Positions 45,866 to 55,405 of a DNA stretch of 64,000 bases are shown here, one piece after another. The translations under genes and the position numbers were made by a program. The notes below the pieces were generated by a model. It was not told where the DNA came from. It saw only the letters and a program-made list of their open reading frames with translations, and made no database searches. The stretch's first letter is position 1; each line of letters starts with the position of its first letter. The DNA is from Vibrio sp. S9_S30. GTDB taxonomy: Bacteria > Pseudomonadota > Gammaproteobacteria > Enterobacterales > Vibrionaceae. Where the stretch lies: NCBI RefSeq assembly GCF_014694455.1, contig NZ_JAAUWT010000009.1, positions 62,001-126,000 on the forward strand, given 5' to 3'.

Positions 45866-47107
45866 TTACAAGAAGCCCTGTTCTTTTGCAGACGCGGTAT
45901 AAGCGGCTTCGGCATCTTTCAATGCCTGCTCTGCCGACTCTTTGCCTTGCAGGAAGTCGGACAGTTCAGAGCCAAGTGCGGAGTGGAGAGACCCCATATA
46001 AGGCAGCATTGGGTATGGGCGTGCTTTGTTTTGCACAGAAGCGATCACCCCTTTAGCCGCATCGTTAGGTTGATACCCCTCAATCAGCCAGACTGCTTTT
46101 TCGCTGTTGGCTTTCATCATTTCCGTTGAGGTCGCTTTAACCATGACTTTGAATGTCGCTTCGGCATCTGCGTCCGAGAGATTCGTAGAAACGGTCCAGC
46201 CATCCCACCATAATGTGGTGGCAGGCAAGCCGCCTTTGTCCAGTGATGGCGTGCTGACTAAACGAGTCGAAGCCACAATATCTGGCTCTGAGCCTTCATC
46301 GTCCAAGATGGCACTACCACGCGATCCCCACATTACCGCAAACGCCACTTTTCCGTCTTCCCATAACGACTGTGTCACGTTGGAATCAAACGTCAGATAG
46401 TCCGGGTTAGAGAGCTCCGTCAAGGCTTTGAGCGTATTCAGTGCTTTCACGCCCATCGGATTATTGATATTGGGCAGTGCACTGTTACCTTTAAAGAAAT
46501 CACCGCCGGTTGCACTGTACAGATTGATGAACTCTTCACCGAGGTTCCAGCCCGTTTTGGTGTTCAGGGCAATCGGGTTAGCCATAATGCCTTTGTCGCG
46601 AATGACTTTTGCCGCTGCAATCAGCTCGTCATAGGTTGTTGGTGGTTCTACGCCCGCCAGCTTTAAGATGTCTTCGCGGTAGAAGAGGTGCTGGCTGTTC
46701 GCCATAAATGCCACCGCCATCACTTTACCGTCGATACGAATCAATTGTGAGGGTTGCAGGCTCGCACCGTACTTGGCCACTAAGTCGTCCAAAGGGCGAA
46801 CCAGCCCTTCGTTAAGCAGCGGGACAATCGAGCTGGTTGAGACGATAGCGCTTGAATACTTCGCAGGGTTGGCTTTGAGTGCCGCTACCTGAAGATTGCG
46901 ATGGTCTTTCGTTTGGTTTTTGGTCACCGTGACTTTATCGCTGGCGCACGTTTCTGCCATGTTGGCCACGGCGTGCAATGCAGGGAAGTCGTTGGAAAGA
47001 ATACTGACTTTACCCGACTCTACTCCACAACTCGCGTACACGTTGCTTGCGCTGGCGATGGCGACAGTGGCCGCAGCACGCAACGCCCATTGAGTTACAT
47101 TTGCCAT
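45866..47107 (-). CDS. Extracellular solute-binding protein of the ABC importer
   Basis: About 413 residues from ATG 47105-47107, set by AAAGGAG eight bases upstream. Signal peptide of about 25 residues ends NVYA. The mature part follows the family-1 (sugar) binding-protein fold: FMANSQHLFYREDILKLAGV-type segment (HLFYREDILKLAG), PTTYDELIAAAKVIRD, FAVMWGSRGSAI and WDGWTVSTNLS. It would deliver the ligand to the MalFG-like channel. First gene of the minus arm. Confidence 0.88.
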   Translation of the reverse strand: MANVTQWALRAAATVAIASASNVYASCGVESGKVSILSNDFPALHAVANMAETCASDKVTVTKNQTKDHRNLQVAALKANPAKYSSAIVSTSSIVPLLNEGLVRPLDDLVAKYGASLQPSQLIRIDGKVMAVAFMANSQHLFYREDILKLAGVEPPTTYDELIAAAKVIRDKGIMANPIALNTKTGWNLGEEFINLYSATGGDFFKGNSALPNINNPMGVKALNTLKALTELSNPDYLTFDSNVTQSLWEDGKVAFAVMWGSRGSAILDDEGSEPDIVASTRLVSTPSLDKGGLPATTLWWDGWTVSTNLSDADAEATFKVMVKATSTEMMKANSEKAVWLIEGYQPNDAAKGVIASVQNKARPYPMLPYMGSLHSALGSELSDFLQGKESAEQALKDAEAAYTASAKEQGFL

Positions 47108-47516
47108 GTTTTCTACTCCTTTAGCTGGCAGCATCAAGTGGGCAATACCACGATAGGCGGCTGGTTTCTTTGTCCGACAACTCAGCAGCGTCTCTTCGCC
47201 CTTTTCCTAAAAAATGGGAACGTATGCAAAAATCCTATGCTTTAAAGTTACTTTTGATCAAGGTTTGTATTTAATTTGTAAATAAATTGTATTTATCAAC
47301 TTAAATAATTGAAAAATAATGTTTTATTTTTAATTGTGCATATATGTGATGTCGTCGTAACTCGTTGAATTATTAAAAATATCCGGATTTTTATACTTTT
47401 TGATTGGATTGTTATTAGTGTGATCACCTTCTAATTTGCTTAAATTATGATCTTGTTGACTAAAAAATCGTCTGATAATTTTGAATACGTACCCAAAATT
47501 TGGAAAAGGACATTTC
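47108..47516. promoter_or_regulatory. Divergent control region of the SnoaL-rich locus
   Basis: About 400 AT-rich bases separate the two arms (binding protein on minus, ATPase on plus). It must hold both promoters and probably LacI operators. GTGATCAC (near 47421-47428) is a perfect short palindrome, but no typical LacI dyad with central CG could be assigned. Confidence 0.45.
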
Positions 47517-48587
47517 ATGGCGGAAATACAACTGCGACACGTCAATAAACGCTGGGGCGGATTTATCGGGGTCAACGATTTTGATTTGACGATCTCTGAT
47601 CAGGAGTTCTTGGTTTTGCTTGGTCCCTCTGGTTGTGGAAAAACCACCACCATGAGAATCATAGCTGGGCTTGAAAGCGTTTCTGATGGCGAAATTCTGA
47701 TTGACGGGAAAGTGGTGAACGAGCTTGAACCAAAAGATCGAGATGTTGCCATGGTGTTCCAGAGCTATGCGTTGTATCCGAATATGACGGTGTATGAAAA
47801 CATCCGTTTTCCGCTCAAGGTACGTAAGATCGACCCAGAAACCCACGATGAAAAAGTCATGAAAGCCGCAGAGATGGTCGAGCTGAGTGAGTTCTTGCAC
47901 CGCAAACCTTCTGAGCTGTCTGGCGGTCAGCGCCAGCGTGTGGCTTTGGCGCGGGCGATTGTGCGTGAGCCAAATGTCTTTTTAATGGATGAACCCTTAT
48001 CTAACCTCGACGCCAAATTGCGTGTTTCGACGCGAGCACAAATCAAAAACCTGACACACGAGCTTAAAGTCACCACCATTTACGTAACCCACGATCAAAT
48101 CGAAGCCATGACCTTGGCCGATCGCGTCGTTGTTATGAACAAAGGGGTGGTTCAGCAAGTGGGTTCCCCTACCGAGATTTACAACAACCCTGCGAATACC
48201 TTTGTGGCGAGCTTTATTGGTTCTCCAGCAATGAACTTGGTGGAAGGCACAATAATCAACGGCACATTCGAAGCTGAGGGGATCACCATTTCTGGTTTGG
48301 ATGCTTCGCTGTCTGGCAAGGTTACATTAGGTTTCAGAGCAGAGGATGCCAGTTTGAGTGGGGAGTCTGCTCAGGTTCAGGCTAATGTTTATTCCATGGA
48401 GCTTTTGGGTGATGCCACCATGATCACGACCAAAGTTGGCCATGCGTTCGTGGCAATTAAAGCGGACAAGGATTTCAGAATCGATATTGGTCAGCCCTTT
48501 TCAGCACACATCCCCATTGCCTCATGTCACCTGTTTGATGCACAGACCGGAGCGCGAATTTCTCCTGTTTTGGCAGAGGCATCATGA
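47517..48587 (+). CDS. ABC importer ATPase, MalK/UgpC-like
   Basis: A 356-residue ATPase from ATG 47517 (AAAAGGA seven bases upstream). Walker A GPSGCGKTT, Q-loop VFQSYALYPNMTV, signature LSGGQRQR, Walker B VFLMDEPLSNLDA, switch His in VTHDQ; a C-terminal regulatory OB domain follows (ASFIGSPAMNL). It powers the importer encoded on the opposite arm. Its stop overlaps the start of the next SnoaL gene. Confidence 0.93.
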   Translation: MAEIQLRHVNKRWGGFIGVNDFDLTISDQEFLVLLGPSGCGKTTTMRIIAGLESVSDGEILIDGKVVNELEPKDRDVAMVFQSYALYPNMTVYENIRFPLKVRKIDPETHDEKVMKAAEMVELSEFLHRKPSELSGGQRQRVALARAIVREPNVFLMDEPLSNLDAKLRVSTRAQIKNLTHELKVTTIYVTHDQIEAMTLADRVVVMNKGVVQQVGSPTEIYNNPANTFVASFIGSPAMNLVEGTIINGTFEAEGITISGLDASLSGKVTLGFRAEDASLSGESAQVQANVYSMELLGDATMITTKVGHAFVAIKADKDFRIDIGQPFSAHIPIASCHLFDAQTGARISPVLAEAS

Positions 48588-49114
48588 AAGGTTCAAGACC
48601 TCAGCAAGCTGAATTATCTAGAAATACCGATATGAGCAAAACCGCCGAAACCCGAGCGGTGATAGAAAGCATGGTTGATGGGTTAAACGATCACCGAATC
48701 GACGATATAGGTCAGTTTTTCTCGCAACAGTTTCGTTGGTTAGGCAATCAAGGGTGTGGCAGAAAAAACGGGCTACAAGAGTTCCAAGATAACTGGCAGA
48801 GACCTTTTCAAGCGGCGTTTTCCGACAAATCGTGTACCGATGAAGCACGTTTGTATATGGGGGAATGGGCAGCAGCATTTGGTCGACAGGAAGCCACGCA
48901 CAGCGGCGAGTTTATGGGGGTTGCCCCTACCGGAAAAAAAGTGGAAATCCGCTATATGGATTTCTGGAAAGTGCAGGATGGAAAAATTGTCGACAACTGG
49001 GTCATGGTGGACTTTCCCCATGTACTGGCACAGTTAGGGGTGGACGTCTTCAACGGTGAAGGTTGGGAAGCCTACGACCGAGGCGAACGAACCCCACCAA
49101 GACCACAGCGATAG
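48584..49114 (+). CDS. Single-domain SnoaL-like protein (176 aa)
   Basis: One SnoaL domain: ETRAVIESMVDGLNDHRIDDI at the N-terminus (read as SMVDGLNDHRID), FRWLGNQGCGRKNGLQEF, GEFMGVAPTGKKVEIRYMDFWKVQDGKI and WVMVDFPHVLAQLGVDVF. The ending GK(K)..R..DFW....GKI..NWV.VD is shared with the 50472-51551 protein. The start ATG overlaps the ATPase stop (ATGA), so it is co-translated with it; an inner ATG at 48632 (MSKTAETRA) is an alternative start. Confidence 0.75.
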   Translation: MKGSRPQQAELSRNTDMSKTAETRAVIESMVDGLNDHRIDDIGQFFSQQFRWLGNQGCGRKNGLQEFQDNWQRPFQAAFSDKSCTDEARLYMGEWAAAFGRQEATHSGEFMGVAPTGKKVEIRYMDFWKVQDGKIVDNWVMVDFPHVLAQLGVDVFNGEGWEAYDRGERTPPRPQR

Positions 49115-49142
49115 AAGCAGTCAAACAGGATGAATAGAAATC

Positions 49143-50453
49143 ATGACCATTGAATATTTAAAAAGCAGTAAGCCAGAGCAGGACAAAGCGTCAGATAACG
49201 CCAAGGTTGCCTCTGTGGTCGCCGATACGCTGGCGTACATTGAGAGCGACGGCGACACAGCGGTACGTGAACTGTCGGAAAAATTCGATAACTATTCCCC
49301 AAGCGCATTCCAACTCTCTGAAGAACAAATTCAAGCTCTGATTGCCAAAGTGCCTGAGCGAGACTTGGCAGATATTCAATTTGCACACGATCAAGTGGTT
49401 AATTTTGCTAAAGCGCAACGCGATTCCATGCAAGACATCGAAGTGGAGACGCTGCCCGGTGTGGTATTAGGTCACAAGCATATCCCGGTGCAAAGTGTTG
49501 GCTGCTATGTCCCTGGTGGCAAATTCCCCATGGTGGCTTCGGCGCACATGTCAGTCGCGACTGCCAAAGTGGCAGGAGTTCCGCGCATTGTTGCCTGCAC
49601 TCCTCCCTTTAAAGGCGAGCCAAACCCCGCGGTTGTAGCAGCGATGCACATCGGTGGTGCCGATGAAATCTACGTGATTGGCGGCATTCAGGCTGTGGGT
49701 GCCATGGCCATTGGCACCGACACCATCGACCCTGTTCACCTGTTGGTGGGGCCTGGCAATGCCTTTGTGGCAGAAGCCAAACGTCAGCTTTTCGGACGAG
49801 TCGGCATTGACCTGTTTGCCGGACCGACTGAAACCATGGTGATTGCTGACGACACTGTTGATGCAGAAATGTGTGCCACAGATTTGTTAGGTCAGGCGGA
49901 GCACGGTTTTAACTCCCCTGCGGCATTGGTGACCAACAGCCGAAAGCTGGCGGAAGACACCATGGCAGAAATTGAACGCATTCTTAAGATTCTGCCCACG
50001 GCGGAAACCGCGTCTGCCAGTTGGGAAGATTACGGTGAAATCATTCTTTGCGACAGTTACGAAGAAATGCTGCAAGTCTCGGAAGACAAAGCTTATGAGC
50101 ACGTACAAGTGATGACGGACCGCGACGATTGGTTCCTAGAAAACATGACCTGCTACGGCGGTTTGTTCTTGGGAGCCAGAACCAATGTTGCCAATGGCGA
50201 CAAGGTAATCGGCACCAACCACACTCTGCCAACTCAAAAGGCGGGGCGCTACACTGGTGGATTATGGGTAGGTAAGTACCTGAAAACCCACAGCTACCAG
50301 AAAGTAACGACCGATGAAGCCGCCACACAGATCGGTGAATATGGCTCTAGGCTGTGTATTTTGGAAGGGTTTGTGGGCCATGCCGAGCAGTGCAACTTGC
50401 GGGTGCGTCGCTACGGCAATAAAGACGTACCCTACGGGCAACCAGCGCAGTAA
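49143..50453 (+). CDS. Histidinol-dehydrogenase-family enzyme, catabolic branch
   Basis: A 436-residue HisD fold: [55 protein letters not shown] (zinc Gln/His) and AYEHVQVM (catalytic Glu-His), NHTLPT, and VGHAEQ. It is not in a histidine operon. Its sequence style ([22 protein letters not shown]) is near the catabolic branch that includes HpsN, a sulfopropanediol 3-dehydrogenase. It would oxidise an alcohol to an acid with two NAD. The substrate here is unknown; the SnoaL and ABC context favours a sugar-derived or hydroxylated compound. Confidence 0.85.
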   Translation: MTIEYLKSSKPEQDKASDNAKVASVVADTLAYIESDGDTAVRELSEKFDNYSPSAFQLSEEQIQALIAKVPERDLADIQFAHDQVVNFAKAQRDSMQDIEVETLPGVVLGHKHIPVQSVGCYVPGGKFPMVASAHMSVATAKVAGVPRIVACTPPFKGEPNPAVVAAMHIGGADEIYVIGGIQAVGAMAIGTDTIDPVHLLVGPGNAFVAEAKRQLFGRVGIDLFAGPTETMVIADDTVDAEMCATDLLGQAEHGFNSPAALVTNSRKLAEDTMAEIERILKILPTAETASASWEDYGEIILCDSYEEMLQVSEDKAYEHVQVMTDRDDWFLENMTCYGGLFLGARTNVANGDKVIGTNHTLPTQKAGRYTGGLWVGKYLKTHSYQKVTTDEAATQIGEYGSRLCILEGFVGHAEQCNLRVRRYGNKDVPYGQPAQ

Positions 50454-50471
50454 CGGTTGATGGAGATGGCA

Positions 50472-51551
50472 ATGTCAGAATCCCAGCAATCAGCAGAGCA
50501 CTTATTCAGCCAGCTAGCGCAATGGCGACAGGCGCTTTATCTGGGCGATCTCGCCTCAGCCCGAGTGCAAATGGAGTCTGTCTTTGCTTCCGACGCCACG
50601 TTTCACATGTGTGCACCATTTGGGGATAGCCATTCGCCTGTGGATTGGTTCGATGCTTGTGTTACTTCACTGGCTGGTGCGCTGCCGGATCTGGAGCGAC
50701 GCGATTACATTGTTATATCGGGTAAAGATGCCGACCAAAATGGGTGGATAGGGTGTGCCGGTTATTACTGCGGCACCTTTATCAGACCTTGGCTGGACAT
50801 CCCGCCTACAGGGCACTTTGCCCACATGCGGTTCCACGAATTTTACCGCGTGGAAGGCGATGCCATCGTCGAAGCGCAAATCATCTGGGACATTCCAGAA
50901 CTCATGATGCAAGCCAAGGCTTGGCCGCTAGTGCCGTCATTAGGGCGAGAAGGTTTAGTACCCGCACCTGCAACCTGCGACGGTATCGACAATACATGGA
51001 GCGTCCCTTCGCTGAAATCAGAGAAATCGGAGCAATCAGAGGCAAGCCGCCAACACGTTTTGGATATGCTGGAACACTTACAGCGTTATCCGAGTCAGGG
51101 CGGACCGGAAGTCATGGCGCTGGATCGATTCTGGCACCACAACCTGAGCTGGTATGGTCCTGCCGGCATTGGCACCTGTCGGGGCATTGCGGGCTTTCGA
51201 CACTGGCACCAAATACCGTTTCTTAATGCCATGCCAGATCGTGGTCAGCATGTAGAGGAAATCGACGCACACTTTTTCGCCTCTGGTGAATACGTCGCGG
51301 TGACAGGCTGGCCCAATATGTGTCAGACACTGACGCACGGCGGCTGGCTAGGCATTGGCCCATCTGGAAAGAAAATCACCCTTCGCAGTCTGGACTTCTG
51401 GCGACTGGAAAGCGGAAAAATTCGGGAAAACTGGGTGCTGGTGGACTTAATCGATGTCTATTCACAACTCGGTATTGATGTATTTGCCAGAATGAAAGAA
51501 TTCAATAAAGCTCGTGTGATTGGCGACATTCAACTACCACAGGGAATGTGA
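50472..51551 (+). CDS. Double-domain SnoaL/NTF2-like protein (about 360 aa)
   Basis: The start ATG 50472 follows GGAGATGGCA. Two SnoaL halves: N-terminal MRFHEFYRVEGDAIVEAQIIWDIPELMMQA (read as FHEFYRVEGDAI, IWDIPELMMQA) and C-terminal WYGPAGIGTCRGI, VTGWPNM, GGWLGIGPSGKKITLRSLDFW, WVLVDLIDVYSQLGIDVF. It is clearly paralogous to the 42798-43814 protein on the other arm. The SDR gene begins directly after it. Confidence 0.75.
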   Translation: MSESQQSAEHLFSQLAQWRQALYLGDLASARVQMESVFASDATFHMCAPFGDSHSPVDWFDACVTSLAGALPDLERRDYIVISGKDADQNGWIGCAGYYCGTFIRPWLDIPPTGHFAHMRFHEFYRVEGDAIVEAQIIWDIPELMMQAKAWPLVPSLGREGLVPAPATCDGIDNTWSVPSLKSEKSEQSEASRQHVLDMLEHLQRYPSQGGPEVMALDRFWHHNLSWYGPAGIGTCRGIAGFRHWHQIPFLNAMPDRGQHVEEIDAHFFASGEYVAVTGWPNMCQTLTHGGWLGIGPSGKKITLRSLDFWRLESGKIRENWVLVDLIDVYSQLGIDVFARMKEFNKARVIGDIQLPQGM

Positions 51552-51552
51552 T

Positions 51553-52320
51553 ATGAAAATTCTTCCAACTTCACCCGGATTCGATTTAACAGGCAAGCGA
51601 GCATTGGTTTGCGGTGCATCGTCGGGCATTGGATTAGGGTGCGCTGTTGCATTAGCAGAAGCGGGTGCTCACGTTACGCTTGCGGCGCGCCGAGCGGATT
51701 TGCTCGAAGAGGTTAAACAGCAGTTTGAACGCCAGCAGTGGCAAGTCGATGTTCTGCAAATGGATGTGGCGGATGTTGAAGGCACTCAGATTGTCATCGA
51801 CCAGCAAGAGGCGTTTGATGTGTTGGTGAACTCCGCGGGGTTAGCTCGCCATTCGGATGCGTTATTGACTCAGCCTGACGATTACGACGCCGTGATGAAT
51901 GTGAACGTGAAAGGGGCGTATTTCCTGTGTCAGGCAGTGGCGAAAAAGCTGATTGATGCCAACCAAAGCGGAAGCCTCATCACCATATCGAGCCAGATGG
52001 CACACGTTGGTGGGCTGGAACGCGCGGTCTACTGTGCCTCAAAACATGCGGTGGAAGGCTTTACCAAAGCCATGGCCATCGAGTGGGGTAAGCACCAAGT
52101 GCGGGTCAATACCATTTGCCCGACTTTCATCAAAACGGAATTAACAAAAAGCACGTTTGAAAACCCTGATCTTCGGGCGTGGATTGAAAGCAAAATCCAC
52201 ATTGGAAGAGTGGGAGAAGTCGAAGATGTAATGGGCGCGGTGGTGTTCCTTGCTAGTGATGCTTCTGCCATGATCACCGGTACTTCGCTGCGTGTGGACG
52301 GAGGTTGGACAGCAGAATAA
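51553..52320 (+). CDS. Short-chain dehydrogenase/reductase
   Basis: A 255-residue SDR from ATG 51553 (AGGGA upstream). NAD(P) motif GASSGIG (near residue 20), NSAG-type VLVNSAGLARH, catalytic Ser in ITISSQMAH and YCASKHA (Tyr-Lys), ending GTSLRVDGGWTAE. It probably oxidises a hydroxyl of the locus substrate. It overlaps the LacI gene by one base. Confidence 0.9.
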   Translation: MKILPTSPGFDLTGKRALVCGASSGIGLGCAVALAEAGAHVTLAARRADLLEEVKQQFERQQWQVDVLQMDVADVEGTQIVIDQQEAFDVLVNSAGLARHSDALLTQPDDYDAVMNVNVKGAYFLCQAVAKKLIDANQSGSLITISSQMAHVGGLERAVYCASKHAVEGFTKAMAIEWGKHQVRVNTICPTFIKTELTKSTFENPDLRAWIESKIHIGRVGEVEDVMGAVVFLASDASAMITGTSLRVDGGWTAE

Positions 52321-53336
52321 TGGCAAATGAAAAAGTCACCTCAACCGATGTCGCCAAACACGCTGGTGTGAGCCAGTCTGCGGTGAGCCGCGTGTTCACG
52401 CCCGGCGCATCGGTCTCACAGAAAACCATGGACAAAGTAAAGAAAGCCGCGGATGAGCTGGGGTATCGCCCCAATTCGCTGGCAAGGGCCATGGTATCGG
52501 GCAAGAGCCGAATTATAGGCTTGATTGTGGCGTATCTGGACAACCAATTTTACCCCGATGCGTTAGAAAAACTTTCCAATTCTCTGCAAGAACAGGGCTA
52601 CCACGTTCTGATGTTTATGGCATCCAAGACAGCGGACTCCATCGATTCTGTGGTGGAAGAGATTCTGGATTATCAGGTCGATGGCATTATCGCAGCCTCG
52701 GTTGCCATGACTTCAGAACTTGCTGGGCGGTGCCGCCAGGCCAACGTACCCATTGTGTTGTTCAACCGTTCTCAGGAAGAAGGGGATTTCTCTGCGGTGA
52801 CCTCAGACAATTTTGTTGGTGGTCTGAAAGCCGCTCAGTTCCTGATTCGAGGTGGTCATAAGAAGTTTGGCTACATTGCGGGTTGGGAAGGCGCGTCCAC
52901 TCAGCGCGATCGCGAACTGGGCTTCAAAGCCGGTTTATTGCAAGAAGGGTTTGAGCTTCATGCAAGAGAGGTCGGTGATTTTTCGATGGAGAAAGCCAAA
53001 GAGGCTACCCGAAAGATGTTCCGAAACGATCCGCCTGATGCACTGTTTGTTGCCAACGATCACATGGCGCTGGCGGTCATGGATACCCTGCGCTTCGAAC
53101 TGAACATCAAAGTGCCAGAGGAGGTGTCCGTCGTGGGGTACGACAATGTTCCCGCAGCAAGCTGGCCGAGTTATAACCTGACGACACTCAGCCAGCAAGC
53201 GGACGCCATGGTCAGTGAAACCATACGAATTTTGCTTCAACAGATTGATGGTGACAGCGCGTCACCCCAGAAAATTGCCATTGGGTCGCCACTGGTGATC
53301 CGCGGCTCAGCCAAATTGCCAAAGGACATTAACTAG
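52320..53336 (+). CDS. LacI-family transcriptional regulator
   Basis: A 338-residue regulator from ATG 52320 within TAATG. Helix-turn-helix STDVAKHAGVSQSAVSRVF, hinge LGYRPNSLARAMVSGKS, then a sugar-binding-protein-like domain (IIGLIVAYLDNQFYPDALE, VGYDNVPAASWPSYNLTT). It lies inside the plus arm and is probably the local repressor, responding to the imported substrate. Confidence 0.9.
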   Translation: MANEKVTSTDVAKHAGVSQSAVSRVFTPGASVSQKTMDKVKKAADELGYRPNSLARAMVSGKSRIIGLIVAYLDNQFYPDALEKLSNSLQEQGYHVLMFMASKTADSIDSVVEEILDYQVDGIIAASVAMTSELAGRCRQANVPIVLFNRSQEEGDFSAVTSDNFVGGLKAAQFLIRGGHKKFGYIAGWEGASTQRDRELGFKAGLLQEGFELHAREVGDFSMEKAKEATRKMFRNDPPDALFVANDHMALAVMDTLRFELNIKVPEEVSVVGYDNVPAASWPSYNLTTLSQQADAMVSETIRILLQQIDGDSASPQKIAIGSPLVIRGSAKLPKDIN

Positions 53337-54308
53337 ATGATGAAAGGATTCGACAGCAAGTTTCAGGACTTCCCCGATTACATTCTGTCCATCACCAAAG
53401 AGATTTGGGAAGACAGAGGGATTGCGACGTTAGAGCATTACTACTCACCCGATATTATCGTTCGCACCCCTGCCAGCATTTCAGTAGGAAATGAAGGGGT
53501 CATTGCTGCCACCTTGTCGACATTGCATGAATTTCCAGACAGACAATTGCTGGGGGAAGACGTGATATGGAGTGGCACGCCCGAAACGGGCATGTTGTCC
53601 TCGCATCGGATCCTGTCCACGGCGACGCATTTAGGCGACGGTATTTTCGGTAAAGCCACTGGGTCACCATTGAAGTACCGTGTGATCGCCGATTGCCATG
53701 CCATCAACAATCAGATCAATGACGAATGGCTGATTCGGGACTTGGGCGCCATTGTTAAACAGATGGGCTGGGATCCGAAAGAATACGCCCACACCCAGAT
53801 TGAAAATGAGGGGGGATCACAAGCGTGCACAGTGCCCTTTACCCCAGCGCAAGACAAGAAAGGACCGTACCAAGGCACAGGAAACGACAATGCCTATGGC
53901 AAGCAATACGCTGAGGTGCTCAAGCGCATTATGAATGCCGACATCGCTTGCATTCGGAATGAATACGATCGCGCTTGTACTGGTGAATACCCATGCGGTG
54001 AAACCATCCATTCTTGGGCTGGGGTTGAAGCTTTCTGGCAAGGGTTACGAGCCAGTTTCCCGAACGCAGAATTTACCATAGAACACCAAATTGGACGCGA
54101 AGATCCAATGATGCCTCCGAGAGCCGCCATTCGGTTCTCATTACAAGGAAAGCATGATGGGTGGGGGCGATTTGGCGCACCGACAGGGGCTGACGTTTAT
54201 GTTATGGCAGCGGCTCATGTCGAGTTTGGCCCTTGGGGCATTCGACGCGAGTTTGTTGTATTTGACGAAACCTCCGTCTGGAAACAGATCGCTCTACACA
54301 CAGGGTAA
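53337..54308 (+). CDS. SnoaL/NTF2-like protein (323 aa), divergent paralogue
   Basis: The gene starts at 53337, with its ATG ATG immediately after the LacI stop. N-terminal half EIWEDRGIATLEHYYSPDIIVRTPASISVGNEGVIAAT is a SnoaL ester-cyclase pattern (read as LEHYYSPDIIVRTP, GVIAATLSTLHEFPD); the C-terminal half has WAGVEAFWQGLRASFPNAEF and a shortened second domain. It lacks the GPAGIG and QLGIDV motifs of the other two large paralogues, so it may have a different role. Confidence 0.7.
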   Translation: MMKGFDSKFQDFPDYILSITKEIWEDRGIATLEHYYSPDIIVRTPASISVGNEGVIAATLSTLHEFPDRQLLGEDVIWSGTPETGMLSSHRILSTATHLGDGIFGKATGSPLKYRVIADCHAINNQINDEWLIRDLGAIVKQMGWDPKEYAHTQIENEGGSQACTVPFTPAQDKKGPYQGTGNDNAYGKQYAEVLKRIMNADIACIRNEYDRACTGEYPCGETIHSWAGVEAFWQGLRASFPNAEFTIEHQIGREDPMMPPRAAIRFSLQGKHDGWGRFGAPTGADVYVMAAAHVEFGPWGIRREFVVFDETSVWKQIALHTG

Positions 54309-54445
54309 CTCAGTCTAGTGAGTTGCAGGATCGGGAGTGGGTGTTCAAGCCGCTCAGCCCGATGAATTTCGCTTATTGCTGACATGACGGATGCAAGGCG
54401 GTTTAGTACTTGTCCGCGTGTTGGAATCCAAAGGAGATAACGAGA
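54309..54445. other. Gap between the SnoaL and bicupin genes
   Basis: A 137-base gap, the only sizeable break in the plus arm from the ATPase to the RraA-like gene. It may hold a secondary promoter. No hairpin with T-run was seen. Confidence 0.35.
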
Positions 54446-55405
54446 ATGGAAAGCCCACAATGGGTGCGATTTGGAGAGCTTAAACCCTGTCGCACGGCAT
54501 TTATTGATGCTCATACACCCGGTTCATCACAAAAAGAAAACTTCACGATTATCGGCGGGGGGGTCTCGGAGAGCCCTGACCAGCATGTGCATATCACCGC
54601 CACGCCGGGCTTCAATATTGGCGCGGCAGGTCAGCCACCAAAATGTTTTAACTCATTGCATTACCACCACACGGCGGAAGTCTTTTTCGTGTTGAAAGGT
54701 CGTTGGCGTTTCTTTTGGGGGCACGATGGTAAAGCCGGAGAAGTGACGTTATCGGAAGGCGACATCTTCGATATCCCAACACACGTTTTCCGCGGCTTTG
54801 AAAACGTGGGAACCGATTACGGCATGATCATGTCCATTCTGGGCGGCGATGATGCTGGCGGTGGCGTTGTATGGGCACCTCAGGTGTTAAGAGATGCGGT
54901 TGCTCATGGCTTAAAACTGAGCGAAACCGGCAGACTTTACGACACCAAAAAAGGGGAGAGCCTCCCCGAAGGTGTGAAAGAGATGCCTATGCTGACTCAA
55001 GAAGAACTCGACCAGATTGGTCAACCAAGTGTTAGCGAAGTTGTCCCTAAATACGTGGCACGTTACCTCGACATGATGGCTCTGGCGAACGACAAGCCAT
55101 GCAGTGTGATCGGTGAAAATGCCCTTATCGTCGATAAACCGGGTTTTGAAGTCGATTTCTTTAACCACAATACGCCGCAAGTAGAGTCGTATCACGCAGA
55201 GCAGGATCAGGTTTTGATGGTGATGCACGGTCATTGGCAAGTTCAGTGGGGGCAAGACGCCGTCACTTTAAATCCGGGTGACACTATTTGGATGCCAGCT
55301 GGTCGTGACTACTCACTTTCGGTGACCGCGTCTGGCGACGCAAGTTTGTACCGAATCAGTAAGACACTCGATAGCGCCGGACCAACCTGGGTACCCAAAC
55401 GATGA
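54446..55405 (+). CDS. Bicupin-domain protein
   Basis: A 319-residue protein from ATG 54446 (AAGGAG upstream). It has two cupin barrels: SLHYHHTAEVFFVLKGRWRF with a complete H-x-H-x(4)-E set, and SYHAEQDQVLMVMHGHWQVQW with a weaker metal site, each followed by LSEGDIFDIPTHVFRG or LNPGDTIWMPAGRDY. Bicupins include gentisate and related ring-cleaving dioxygenases, isomerases and binding proteins. No substrate can be named. The stop overlaps the next gene by four bases. Confidence 0.82.
   Translation: MESPQWVRFGELKPCRTAFIDAHTPGSSQKENFTIIGGGVSESPDQHVHITATPGFNIGAAGQPPKCFNSLHYHHTAEVFFVLKGRWRFFWGHDGKAGEVTLSEGDIFDIPTHVFRGFENVGTDYGMIMSILGGDDAGGGVVWAPQVLRDAVAHGLKLSETGRLYDTKKGESLPEGVKEMPMLTQEELDQIGQPSVSEVVPKYVARYLDMMALANDKPCSVIGENALIVDKPGFEVDFFNHNTPQVESYHAEQDQVLMVMHGHWQVQWGQDAVTLNPGDTIWMPAGRDYSLSVTASGDASLYRISKTLDSAGPTWVPKR

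Noticed and set aside
47108-47516. LacI operator search in the divergent region
   Set aside because: No palindrome with central CG and the usual half-sites could be found; only a short GTGATCAC palindrome, which is not specific.
49143-50453. hisD of histidine biosynthesis
   Set aside because: No other his genes are near, and the cluster is a transport and catabolism locus with a LacI regulator.
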